Positions 1-5,887 of a DNA stretch of 9,510 nt are shown here, one piece after another. Location: assembly GCA_026710565.1 (NCBI GenBank), contig JAPOQV010000163.1, positions 1-9,510 on the forward strand, written 5' to 3'. Each line of letters begins with the position of its first letter. The stretch's first letter is position 1. The position numbers were made by a program, and so were the translations under genes. The notes beneath the pieces were generated by a model, which did not search any database, was not told the DNA's origin, and saw only the letters and a list, made by a program, of their open reading frames with translations. The DNA comes from Spirochaetaceae bacterium (GTDB lineage Bacteria; Spirochaetota; Spirochaetia; SZUA-6; Bin103).

Positions 1-55
1 GGGCCGAGCCGCCGGCCGCCAGCACCACCGCCGAGATCGATGCTGCCTCGTTCAC
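1..55 (-). CDS. MobA/MocA-like nucleotidyltransferase, 5' fragment
   Basis: Only the first 18 codons are present; the gene runs off the left edge. The GTG start at 55 overlaps the TGA stop of the XdhC-family gene (GTGA, 4 bases), which implies translational coupling. The visible peptide contains SAVVLAAGGSA. This matches the N-terminal strand and glycine-rich nucleotide loop of the MobA-like NTP transferases (LAAGxSxRMG). Members next to XdhC genes are usually molybdenum cofactor cytidylyltransferases (MocA type), which join CTP to molybdopterin for xanthine dehydrogenase-family enzymes. Family membership rests on a short motif plus context. The exact substrate is inference. Confidence 0.62.
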   Translation of the reverse strand, partial: MNEAASISAVVLAAGGSA

Positions 56-1164
56 GGCGAGCGGTCGTGGATGGGGCCGGCGCGGTCGCGCAGGTGGCCG
101 GCCGTGCGCGCTGCCAGCACGCCCAGGATCTCGGCGATCACCGAGAGGGCGATTTCTTCCGGCGTCTGCGCGCCGACGTCCAGACCGGCCGGGCAATACA
201 GCCGGCCGCGATCGGCCGCGTCCCAGCCCGAGTCGGCGATGAGCCCCTCCGCGCGGGTGCGGGGGCCGACCACTCCCACGTAGCCGGCCGGCGTGGTCCG
301 CAGCTCGCGCAGGATGGCCGCGTCGCGCAGGTAGTCGTGGGTCACCAAGACGCACGCGGTGCGCGCTCCCGGGGCGACGCGGCGAACCGCCTCGACCGCG
401 TCGGCGACGTGCAGCACCTCGCTGGCCGCTGGATGGCGCTCCGGGTCGGCATACGCCGGACGGTGGTCCACCAGCGTCACGTGCAGGCCGACCTGCGCGG
501 CGATCGCGGCCAGGGGAACGGCGTCGTCTCCGGCGCCGAACACCGCCAGCCGCCGTTCCGGCGTCAGCCCCTCGATCATGACCTGCACGAAGTGCTCGCC
601 CACGGGGTACCGGTTCACGTCGACCCGCTCGGAGCCCAGCAGCGACCGCGCGTCCCGCTCGACGGCCTTCTCCAGGGCGGCGTCGCCCAGGGAGCCGCGC
701 GCGGGGCCGGCCCCGCTCACCAGCAGGCGCGCGCCAAGACGGGGCGGGCAGTCGTCGGCCCCCGCATCCACCACCGTGGCCAGCACGGAGGGCTGTCCAC
801 GTACCGATGGCTCCAGGCACGCGCGCAGCGACGGGCGTCGCCCGTCGTCGACCGGCGCGAGCAGAATGTCGACCACGCCCTGGCAGCCGCTGCCCGAGCC
901 CATCAGAACGTCCGCGGGGCCGGTGGTGTCGAAACGGTGCACGGAGGTTCGGCCGCTGCCCATCGTCCGCCGGGCCCGGTCGTCCAGGTCGAAGCATCCG
1001 CCGGACAGCATCCCCACCCGTTGCCCGTCGGCGCCGAACAGCATGCGCGCGCCGGCGCGGCGGTAGCTCGAACCGCCGACCTGCACGACGGTGGCCACGG
1101 CGCCGGACCGGCCGTCCCGCTCCAGGGCGGTCAGGTGGCCGAGCAGACGCTCGCGTTCGGTCAT
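52..1164 (-). CDS. XdhC/CoxI-family molybdoenzyme maturation factor
   Basis: A 370-residue protein with the two-part layout of the XdhC/CoxI family. Residues about 10-110 form the XdhC_CoxI N-terminal domain, with TVVQVGGSSYRRAGARM and SGGC at 54-57. Residues about 205-350 form the C-terminal Rossmann-like XdhC domain, with FGAGDDA at 209-215, VDHRP, the conserved THD at 275-277, and GLDVGAQTPEEIA at 327-339. Family members bind the molybdenum cofactor and help sulfurate and insert it into xanthine dehydrogenase, CO dehydrogenase or related hydroxylases in the cytoplasm. The ATG at 1164 has no clear Shine-Dalgarno but sits 2 bases after a 16-base inverted repeat. The gene lies 33 bases downstream of the DUF420 gene and overlaps the next gene by 4 bases. 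No molybdoenzyme subunit is visible, so the client enzyme is unknown. Confidence 0.92.
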   Translation of the reverse strand: MTERERLLGHLTALERDGRSGAVATVVQVGGSSYRRAGARMLFGADGQRVGMLSGGCFDLDDRARRTMGSGRTSVHRFDTTGPADVLMGSGSGCQGVVDILLAPVDDGRRPSLRACLEPSVRGQPSVLATVVDAGADDCPPRLGARLLVSGAGPARGSLGDAALEKAVERDARSLLGSERVDVNRYPVGEHFVQVMIEGLTPERRLAVFGAGDDAVPLAAIAAQVGLHVTLVDHRPAYADPERHPAASEVLHVADAVEAVRRVAPGARTACVLVTHDYLRDAAILRELRTTPAGYVGVVGPRTRAEGLIADSGWDAADRGRLYCPAGLDVGAQTPEEIALSVIAEILGVLAARTAGHLRDRAGPIHDRSP

Positions 1165-1166
1165 CC

Positions 1167-1182
1167 GATCATCCCGATGATC
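1167..1182. repeat. 16-base inverted repeat just upstream of the XdhC-family start
   Basis: GATCATC at 1167-1173 and GATGATC at 1176-1182 are perfect reverse complements separated by CC. The element lies in the 33-base gap between the DUF420 stop and the XdhC-family ATG, ending 2 bases before the start codon. In RNA it could form a 7-bp stem, though a 2-base loop would force the innermost pairs open. In DNA it looks like an operator-sized palindrome. Either could modulate initiation of the XdhC-family gene. No regulator is identified, so function is inference. Confidence 0.4.
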
Positions 1183-1197
1183 CGGATCGCGCCGTGC

Positions 1198-1737
1198 CTA
1201 CGCGCCCGGAGCGTACAGGAGCGCGTAGATCAGCACGCCGGTGACCGACACGTACAACCAGATGGGGAGGGTCACGCGGGCCAGGGGCCGGTGGCCGGGG
1301 TGACGGGTCCAGCCGCGGCGCAGCGTCACGAGCGCGAGCGGTACGATCGTCACCGCGAGGATGATGTGGGTCACCAGGACGGGGTAGTACAGCCACGGCG
1401 CCGATCCCTCGTAAGGCTTCGCGCCGCCGCTCGCTCCGTGATAGATCAGGTACCCGGTGAGAAACAGCGTCGAGGCCGCGAACGCCGCCAGTACCAGCGC
1501 CCGATGGGCACCGACCGCGCCGCGCCGGATGGCGATGAACGCCGCCACCAGCAGGACGGCGGCGATCGCGTTCCAGACCGTGTTCACGGCGGGCAGCGCC
1601 GACACGTCGAGCCGCGAAGCCGTGCGTTCGCCGGTCACGACGAACGTGACCGCCGCCACGGCGGCCACGCTGAAGATGGCGATGATCGTCAGCCAGAAGC
1701 GGTCGGCGGCGGCGCGCTCGGCCGCGGTGCGGAGCAT
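1198..1737 (-). CDS. DUF420 family integral membrane protein
   Basis: A 179-residue protein with about five predicted membrane helices (roughly residues 15-34, 51-70, 80-99, 117-139, 155-175). It shows the DUF420 (YozB-like) signatures: LPAVNTVWN near 48-56, AHRALVLAAFAAS at 77-89, FLTGYLIYH ending at His100, THIILA at 123-128, and a C-terminal LPIWLYVSVTGVLIYALLY. His78, His100, His124 and the histidines near 146-149 fit the conserved polar positions of the family. DUF420 genes often accompany cytochrome oxidase and SCO/CtaG assembly genes, but the precise role is not established. Here the neighbours are molybdenum-cofactor genes instead. I chose the ATG at 1737; a GTG at 1743 is in frame and would add two residues. 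There is no Shine-Dalgarno, and a TATACT lies 9 bases upstream. Confidence 0.88.
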   Translation of the reverse strand: MLRTAAERAAADRFWLTIIAIFSVAAVAAVTFVVTGERTASRLDVSALPAVNTVWNAIAAVLLVAAFIAIRRGAVGAHRALVLAAFAASTLFLTGYLIYHGASGGAKPYEGSAPWLYYPVLVTHIILAVTIVPLALVTLRRGWTRHPGHRPLARVTLPIWLYVSVTGVLIYALLYAPGA

Positions 1738-1743
1738 GGACAC

Positions 1744-2544
1744 ATGAGTATACCCGCAGCGGGACCGGGGAAAGCCGAGCAGCGCGCGCTGGTGGTCACC
1801 GGCCGCGCACTGGCGGTCGCGGGCGGCGAGCCGGAGGTCCGCAGGCGTTGCGTGGAGCGCGCGCTGGACACGGAGTTCGTGCTGCGCCGCGAGCACGAGC
1901 GCGACGGACTGGACCTGCACGCTTCGTGGCTGATCGACGGCCACGCACGGGGCTTCGTGGTCGCGCTGGGCGCCGATCGCGAGGCGGACGCCGGGTTCCA
2001 CGTTGCCGTGTGCGGGTCGATCGCCGCTGCGCTGAACCACGTGCGTGCCGTCTGGGACGAGCGGCCCACCTTTTCGTCCTGGCGCGCCGCGGCGGCCACC
2101 GTAAAGCGGCTCCGCTCCCGCGGCCGGCTGGTGTTCACCAACGGCGTGTTCGACCTGCTGCACGCCGGTCACCTGCGGTCGCTCGAGCATGCGCGCGGCC
2201 TGGGCGGGGCGCTGGTGGTCGGGCTCAACAGCGACTCTTCCGCGAGGGGGCTGCGGCCGGCCGGCCGGCCGGTGATCGGCCAGTTCGCGCGCGCCGAGCT
2301 GCTGGCGGCGCTGCGCTGCGTGGACGCGGTCATCACCTTCGACGAACCCGATCCGCGGCGTCTGATCGATCTGGTGCGCCCCGACGTGCTGGTCAAGGGC
2401 GGCACGTACACCGCCGATCGGGTGGCCGGCAGCGCCGAGGTGTGCGCGGCCGGCGGGGTCGTGGCGCTGTCGCCGGTGCTTGCCGGCACCTCCACCAGCG
2501 CCATCGTCGAGCGGATCACCGGAGCAGGCGGCGGCACGCGCTGA
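1744..2544 (+). CDS. RfaE2/HldE-C-type nucleotidyltransferase with unknown N-terminal extension
   Basis: A 266-residue protein. Residues about 115-260 are a complete RfaE2-like domain: VFTNGVFDLLHAGHLRSLEHA holds the HxGH motif (His140-His143), followed by GLNSDSS at 161-166, FDEPDP at 199-204, RPDVLVKGGTY at 212-222 and TSTSAIVERI near the end. RfaE2 (HldE C-domain) uses ATP to make ADP-D-glycero-beta-D-manno-heptose from heptose 1-phosphate in the cytoplasm for lipopolysaccharide core. Close relatives activate other sugar or alditol phosphates, so the substrate is not certain. Family members of this type are normally about 160 residues. The first 110 or so residues here have strong GC at third positions, as in real coding sequence, but match nothing I recognise and lack the PfkB kinase motifs of full HldE. 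The ATG at 1744 is the only in-frame ATG before the HxGH domain. The 3' end overlaps the convergent GT9 gene by 29 bases. Confidence 0.88.
   Translation: MSIPAAGPGKAEQRALVVTGRALAVAGGEPEVRRRCVERALDTEFVLRREHERDGLDLHASWLIDGHARGFVVALGADREADAGFHVAVCGSIAAALNHVRAVWDERPTFSSWRAAAATVKRLRSRGRLVFTNGVFDLLHAGHLRSLEHARGLGGALVVGLNSDSSARGLRPAGRPVIGQFARAELLAALRCVDAVITFDEPDPRRLIDLVRPDVLVKGGTYTADRVAGSAEVCAAGGVVALSPVLAGTSTSAIVERITGAGGGTR
1747..1752 (-). promoter_or_regulatory. Candidate -10 (TATACT) for the DUF420-XdhC-MobA-like operon
   Basis: On the minus strand TATACT matches the sigma-70 -10 consensus at 5 of 6 positions, in an otherwise very GC-rich region. It ends 9 bases before the ATG at 1737, so transcription would begin almost at the start codon, giving a leaderless or nearly leaderless mRNA. 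It lies inside codons 2-3 of the divergent RfaE2-like gene. No good -35 is visible. Confidence 0.42.
2254..2272. repeat. Tetranucleotide tandem repeat (CGGC, about 4.75 copies) inside the RfaE2 domain
   Basis: Bases 2254-2272 read CGGC four times plus CGG with no interruption. The tract is self-complementary. It encodes RPAGRPV within the loop between NSDSS and the next helix, a loop whose length matches ordinary RfaE2 proteins. The repeat is therefore compatible with an intact gene. Gain or loss of one unit would shift the frame. Confidence 0.6.
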
Positions 2545-3462
2545 GCACCGGATCGACGGCGATGTCGGCCATCGAGGCACCGGCCGGCGGCGCCGGCAGA
2601 GCTGCGCAGCCTTCGCCGGCGACGACTGACGACGGCGTGACCACCAGCACCGGGCTGCCGGACGAGGCCGGCGCCCACACCGCGGCGTCGCTGACGGCGA
2701 ACAGCGCCACGACCGGTACCGACAGCGCGGCGGCCAGGGGAGCCAGGCCGGAGTCGTTGCCCAGCAGCAACCTGCAGGAGGAGATCGCCTGCGCCGTGCG
2801 CGCGATCGGCCGGCCGCGCACGATCAGGTCGCCGTCGGCCGCCGGCGGGCGCAACTCCTCCTCGGCCGGGCCGAGCAGCCACGTTACCCTCGCGTCCGGG
2901 CGCACGGCATCCGCGACGGCGGCGAATCGGTCCAGCGGCCAGTTCTTGCGAACGCTGCCGGAGCCGGGCGCGATCGCGACCCGAGCGCCGTGACGCGGCT
3001 CCGCGGCAAGGGCGAGCGCGGGGGCGCGGTCGTCCGCCGGGCCGGCGCCGACCGCCCGCAGGTGGTGCCGGACGATGGGCTCCCGCCGCGCCGGCACCGG
3101 ACGCACCACGCTGACCGGACCGGACACCGCCGCGGCCAGCGCCCGCTCGACGGGCCCGCCCGGCGCCGTGCACGCCAGCACCGCGCCGACCCGCGCCCGC
3201 CGGGCCCGGGAACCCCCCCACCGCCCCCGACGGGCGCGGGAGGGGCAGGCCGAGCGCCCCGGTAAGCGGGGGCGAGCCACGCCGCGCCGGCATCCCAGCG
3301 ATCGTCCACGACGCCGGCGGCCTGCAGCAGCTCGCCGGGATGGCCGCGGCCGAGCAGCACCGGCCGTTCGACGCACCGGTCACGGGCCCAGTACTCGATC
3401 GCGGGCACGGAGACGATCAGATCGCCCAGCGCGCCGGTGTGGTAGACAACGGCCGTTCGCAC
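2516..3462 (-). pseudogene. Family 9 glycosyltransferase (heptosyltransferase-like), frameshifted
   Basis: Two reading frames together make one GT9 protein. From a GTG at 3462 the first frame gives RTAVVYHTGALGDLIVSVPA, with the GALGD donor-side loop at residues 10-14, and continues to about AWLAPAYRG. Beyond about 3240-3200 the family signal moves to another frame: VGAVLACTAPGGP, then IAPGSGSVRKNWPLDRF, WLLGP, LLLGNDSGLAPLAAALSVP and SDAAVWAP, ending at the TGA at 2516. Adding one base in the G-runs at 3213-3228 would restore a 315-residue frame, a normal length for short GT9 proteins. GT9 enzymes transfer heptose or other sugars from nucleotide sugars to lipopolysaccharide core at the inner membrane. 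The gene has no Shine-Dalgarno and diverges from the DUF368 gene across 27 bases. It may be decayed, phase-variable, or intact with a sequence error. The start could differ. Confidence 0.8.
3213..3228 (-). repeat. Poly-G tracts (G7 and G5) at the GT9 frame break
   Basis: On the coding (minus) strand a G5 run (3228-3224) is followed by CGGT and a G7 run (3219-3213). They sit exactly where the GT9 coding signal passes from one frame to another, and just before a CCCGGGCCCG palindrome. These are the likeliest places for a one-base gain or loss, either in the cell or in the data. Confidence 0.65.
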
Positions 3463-3473
3463 GCTGGGAAACA

Positions 3474-3482
3474 GTAGACTAC
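3474..3482. promoter_or_regulatory. Symmetric -10-like element between the GT9 and DUF368 genes
   Basis: GTAG-A-CTAC is a perfect 9-base inverted repeat in a 27-base divergent gap. Read on the plus strand it gives TAGACT (4 of 6 with TATAAT) ending 9 bases before the DUF368 ATG. Read on the minus strand it gives TAGTCT ending 13 bases before the GT9 GTG. It could act as overlapping divergent -10 elements or as a small operator. No -35 is convincing on either side. Confidence 0.33.
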
Positions 3483-3489
3483 GCACGCG

Positions 3490-4476
3490 ATGGGCAGCGG
3501 CAACGCAGGGAAGGCAGGCGAGGAAACTCCGCGGCCGCGAGGCGTCGCGTGGGCGTCCCTCACCCTGGTCCGTGGCATGGCGATGGGAGTCGTCGAGCTC
3601 GTTCCCGGCGTGAGCGGCGGCACGATGGCGCTGGTGCTGGGCATCTACGGAGAGCTGATCAACGGGGTCGACGGCACGTTCGCGTGGATCGGACGCGGGA
3701 TGCGCCGGCTGCTGCCGGGCGGCGGCCGTGCTGCCCGCCGTGGCGTCACCCCGCCCTTCCCGTTCCTGGGGCTGCTGCTGATCGGCATGGCGGCGGCGGT
3801 GCTGGCGGGCAGCCACCTGGTCACGGCGTTGCTGAGCGCCGCGCCGGGGCCGACCTACGCGTTCTTCTGCGGCCTGGTGCTGGCATCGGTGGCCACGCCG
3901 TGGCGGCTGATGGAGCGGCGCGGCCCGGCCGAGGTAGCCGTGATCCTGTGCGCGGCGGCCGCGAGCTTCCTGGCCACCGGCTTGCGCGCGGCGGAGGCCG
4001 GCACGCCCACGCTCCCGTTCCTGCTGGTCTGCGGGGCGCTGGCGGTGGCCGTGCTGGTGCTGCCGGGGGTGAGCGGCTCGTTCGTGCTGCTCGCGCTCGG
4101 ATCCTACGGCTACGTGATCGAACGCGTGCGCGGCCTCACCGCCGGCGAGATCGGCGACTCCATCCTGCCGCTGGCGGTGTTCGGGATCGGTGTCGTGCTG
4201 GGGCTGGCGACCGTGACGCGGCTCATCTCATGGCTGCTCGCGCGCCACCGGTCGCTGACCCTGGCGGTCCTCACCGGGCTGATGCTGGGGTCGGTGCGGG
4301 CGCTCCTGCCGTTCTTCCGGGATGGACAGGCCGTGCCGCTGCGCGACGCTGGGACGCTGGGTGTCGAGCTGGTACCCCTGGCGATCGCCGCCGCGGCCGG
4401 CGCGGCAACGGTGGTGCTGCTGTCATGGGCCGCGCGTCCGGGCAGGCTGCCGCGATTGCCGCCGCCGACCGATTGA
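3490..4476 (+). CDS. DUF368 polyprenyl-phosphate transporter (PopT type)
   Basis: A 328-residue polytopic membrane protein with the two internal repeat signatures of DUF368: GVVELVPGVSGGTMALVLGIYGELI at about 33-57 (PGVSGGT 39-45) and VLPGVSGSFVLLALGSYGYVIE at about 190-211 (PGVSGS 192-197). Hydrophobic helices fill most of residues 90-315. Members of this family were shown to recycle undecaprenyl phosphate across the cytoplasmic membrane, returning the lipid carrier used for peptidoglycan and surface glycans. That function is established for the family and inferred here. It sits among sugar-activation and glycosyl-transfer genes, which fits. The ATG at 3490 lacks a Shine-Dalgarno; TAGACT lies 9 bases upstream. 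The proline- and arginine-rich tail (residues 316-328) is probably cytoplasmic and unconserved. Confidence 0.93.
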   Translation: MGSGNAGKAGEETPRPRGVAWASLTLVRGMAMGVVELVPGVSGGTMALVLGIYGELINGVDGTFAWIGRGMRRLLPGGGRAARRGVTPPFPFLGLLLIGMAAAVLAGSHLVTALLSAAPGPTYAFFCGLVLASVATPWRLMERRGPAEVAVILCAAAASFLATGLRAAEAGTPTLPFLLVCGALAVAVLVLPGVSGSFVLLALGSYGYVIERVRGLTAGEIGDSILPLAVFGIGVVLGLATVTRLISWLLARHRSLTLAVLTGLMLGSVRALLPFFRDGQAVPLRDAGTLGVELVPLAIAAAAGAATVVLLSWAARPGRLPRLPPPTD

Positions 4477-4513
4477 AGCGCCGTCGCCGCCGGGTCGCTC
4501 ATTGGCCATGAGC

Positions 4514-4525
4514 TATAGTGGGAGG
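4514..4525 (+). promoter_or_regulatory. Candidate -10 (TATAGT) and Shine-Dalgarno (GGGAGG) for the small coiled-coil gene
   Basis: TATAGT at 4514-4519 matches the -10 consensus at 5 of 6 positions and is followed directly by GGGAGG at 4520-4525, 5 bases before the GTG at 4531. If the -10 is used, transcription would start close to or within the ribosome site, so the two may not work together and read-through from the DUF368 gene may supply the mRNA. No -35 is seen at the expected spacing. The ribosome site supports the GTG start, although GGAG at 4534-4537 would equally serve the in-frame ATG at 4546. Confidence 0.42.
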
Positions 4526-4530
4526 CACTG

Positions 4531-4845
4531 GTGGGAGATCCGGCGATGCTGAGGGACGAGGACATCGGCCGCATCGGGGACCACGTCAAGCCGTGGCTCC
4601 GGGAACTGGTGGACCGGATGGTTCCGCGGCCGGAGACCGCTGGGGTGGACGTCGCGCTGATGGAGCGCATGGTGCGGGTCGAGGAAGAGCTCAGGGCGCA
4701 GCGAGAGTTGATGGACGAGCGCTTCGGGTTCATGGCGCAGCGGTTTGAAACCGTGGACAAGCGCTTCAACACGCTCACGTGGATGATCGGCGTGGGATTC
4801 GTGGTCATCACGTCGCTGACGACGGTGTTCGCCCTGCTCGCGTAG
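4531..4845 (+). CDS. Small coiled-coil protein with C-terminal membrane anchor
   Basis: A 104-residue protein from GTG 4531 (99 residues from ATG 4546). Residues about 40-80 are highly charged and heptad-like, with short repeats of the type ERFGFMAQRF and ETVDKRFNTL. Residues about 83-103 (WMIGVGFVVITSLTTVFALLA) are one hydrophobic helix at the very C-terminus. This is the layout of tail-anchored coiled-coil proteins with RFExVDKRF-type repeats, found in Bdr-like proteins of spirochaetes and in many uncharacterised small proteins of other phyla. Such proteins probably oligomerise through the coiled coil with the bulk in the cytoplasm. I assign no molecular function. It follows the DUF368 gene by 54 bases and converges with the oxidoreductase gene across 37 bases. 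Confidence 0.8.
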   Translation: MGDPAMLRDEDIGRIGDHVKPWLRELVDRMVPRPETAGVDVALMERMVRVEEELRAQRELMDERFGFMAQRFETVDKRFNTLTWMIGVGFVVITSLTTVFALLA

Positions 4846-4882
4846 GGCGGTCCGCCGATGCGCTCGGCCGGCGTCGGTCCGA

Positions 4883-5887
4883 CTATGACGGCGCCAGGCT
4901 GATGCGCGATCCGGTGCGCGCCGATTCGTGCGCGGCCTCGATCACGCGAAGCGTGCCGGCGGCGAAGTCGGCGGTCAGCGGCTCGGCTTCCGGCGCCCAC
5001 AGGCGGTCCTGGAAATGGGCGATCGCGGGCGCGAACGCCGGGCCGCCGTTATCCAGCGTGATCACCTCGCGGCGGTCGCCGCAGGCGAGGTGGATCGTGC
5101 TCTCCTCCTGCGGGTGATAGGGCTCCGGCACGTGGATGGTTCCGGCGCTGCCGGTGATCGTGACGCCGCGGTGGCGGTGATCGTCGAACCCTCCCATCGC
5201 GACCGCGTGCACGGCTCCGGGAAGCTCCAGCAGCAGGCTGGAGGCGCCGTCGACGCCGAAACGGTCGTCGTAGCGGACGGCCGCCTGCACGGTGAGCGGC
5301 TCGGCGTCCAGCAGGTGGCGGATGTAGGCGATCGGGTAGCACACCACGTCGAGCAGGCCGCCGCCGCCGAGAGCGGGGTCCATGCGGATGTCGCCGGCGC
5401 GCTCGGACCGGTCGAAGAAGAAGCTCATGTGGCCGGTAACCTGGCTGATGGTGCCGATGCGGCCGGCCGCGATCAGGTCGCGGAGCACGCGGGTCTGCGG
5501 GTGGTAGCGGAAGACGAACGCCTCCACCAGCGGGACGCCCAGCTCCCGGCAGCGCGCCGCCAGGCGTGCGGCGCTGTCGCTGGCGTCGGTGAGCGGCTTC
5601 TCGCAGAACACCGGTATGCCGCGCTCGGCCGCCGCCAGCGTCCAGCGTTCGTGCTCGGTGTTGGGCAGCGGCACGTACAGCGCGTCGACGCCGCCCGAGT
5701 CCAGCAGCTCCCCGTACGAGCCGAACGCCCGCCGTGCCCCGTGGGCGGCGGCGAACGCCTGCGCCCGCTTCGCGTCGCGGCTGGCGACGGCCGCCAGCTC
5801 GGCGCCCCGCACCGTGCGCAGCGCCGGGATGAAGACGTTGGCGGCGATCTGCGCGGTTCCCAGGATTCCCCAGCGCACCGTGTTCAT
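4883..5887 (-). CDS. Gfo/Idh/MocA-family NAD(P)-dependent oxidoreductase
   Basis: A 334-residue protein, full family length. The N-terminal Rossmann fold opens with WGILGTAQIA (GxxGxA at 7-12), then VASRD at 34-38, PNTEH at 75-79 and the diagnostic CEKPL at 95-99. The C-terminal half has the substrate-domain motif GGGGLLDVVCYPI at 174-186, with Asp180 and Tyr184 at the usual catalytic or near-catalytic places. The EAFVFRYHPQ segment and GGGxLLDVxCYPI resemble the dihydrodiol/D-xylose dehydrogenase branch. The substrate is probably a sugar or polyol in the cytoplasm; I cannot name it. The ATG at 5887 overlaps the transglutaminase stop (ATGA), so translation is likely coupled. This is odd for two proteins with no obvious shared task. 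Confidence 0.94.
   Translation of the reverse strand: MNTVRWGILGTAQIAANVFIPALRTVRGAELAAVASRDAKRAQAFAAAHGARRAFGSYGELLDSGGVDALYVPLPNTEHERWTLAAAERGIPVFCEKPLTDASDSAARLAARCRELGVPLVEAFVFRYHPQTRVLRDLIAAGRIGTISQVTGHMSFFFDRSERAGDIRMDPALGGGGLLDVVCYPIAYIRHLLDAEPLTVQAAVRYDDRFGVDGASSLLLELPGAVHAVAMGGFDDHRHRGVTITGSAGTIHVPEPYHPQEESTIHLACGDRREVITLDNGGPAFAPAIAHFQDRLWAPEAEPLTADFAAGTLRVIEAAHESARTGSRISLAPS

Noticed and set aside
40..1740. Long open plus-strand frame antisense to the XdhC and DUF420 genes, continuous with the RfaE2-like gene
   Set aside because: Its translation here is Arg, Gly, His and Gln rich with no domain, while the opposite strand encodes two clear families. Lack of stops is expected at this GC content. 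Coding signal on the plus strand begins only around 1744.
3075..4511. 478-codon plus-strand open frame overlapping the DUF368 gene in another frame
   Set aside because: Arg, Gly and Ala rich with no family; the DUF368 frame has both diagnostic PGVSG motifs and membrane helices.
4846..4856. GGCGG-T-CCGCC dyad in the convergent gap after the small coiled-coil gene as a terminator
   Set aside because: The stem reduces to four pairs with a three-base loop and there is no T-run on either side, so it does not meet the usual criteria for an intrinsic terminator.
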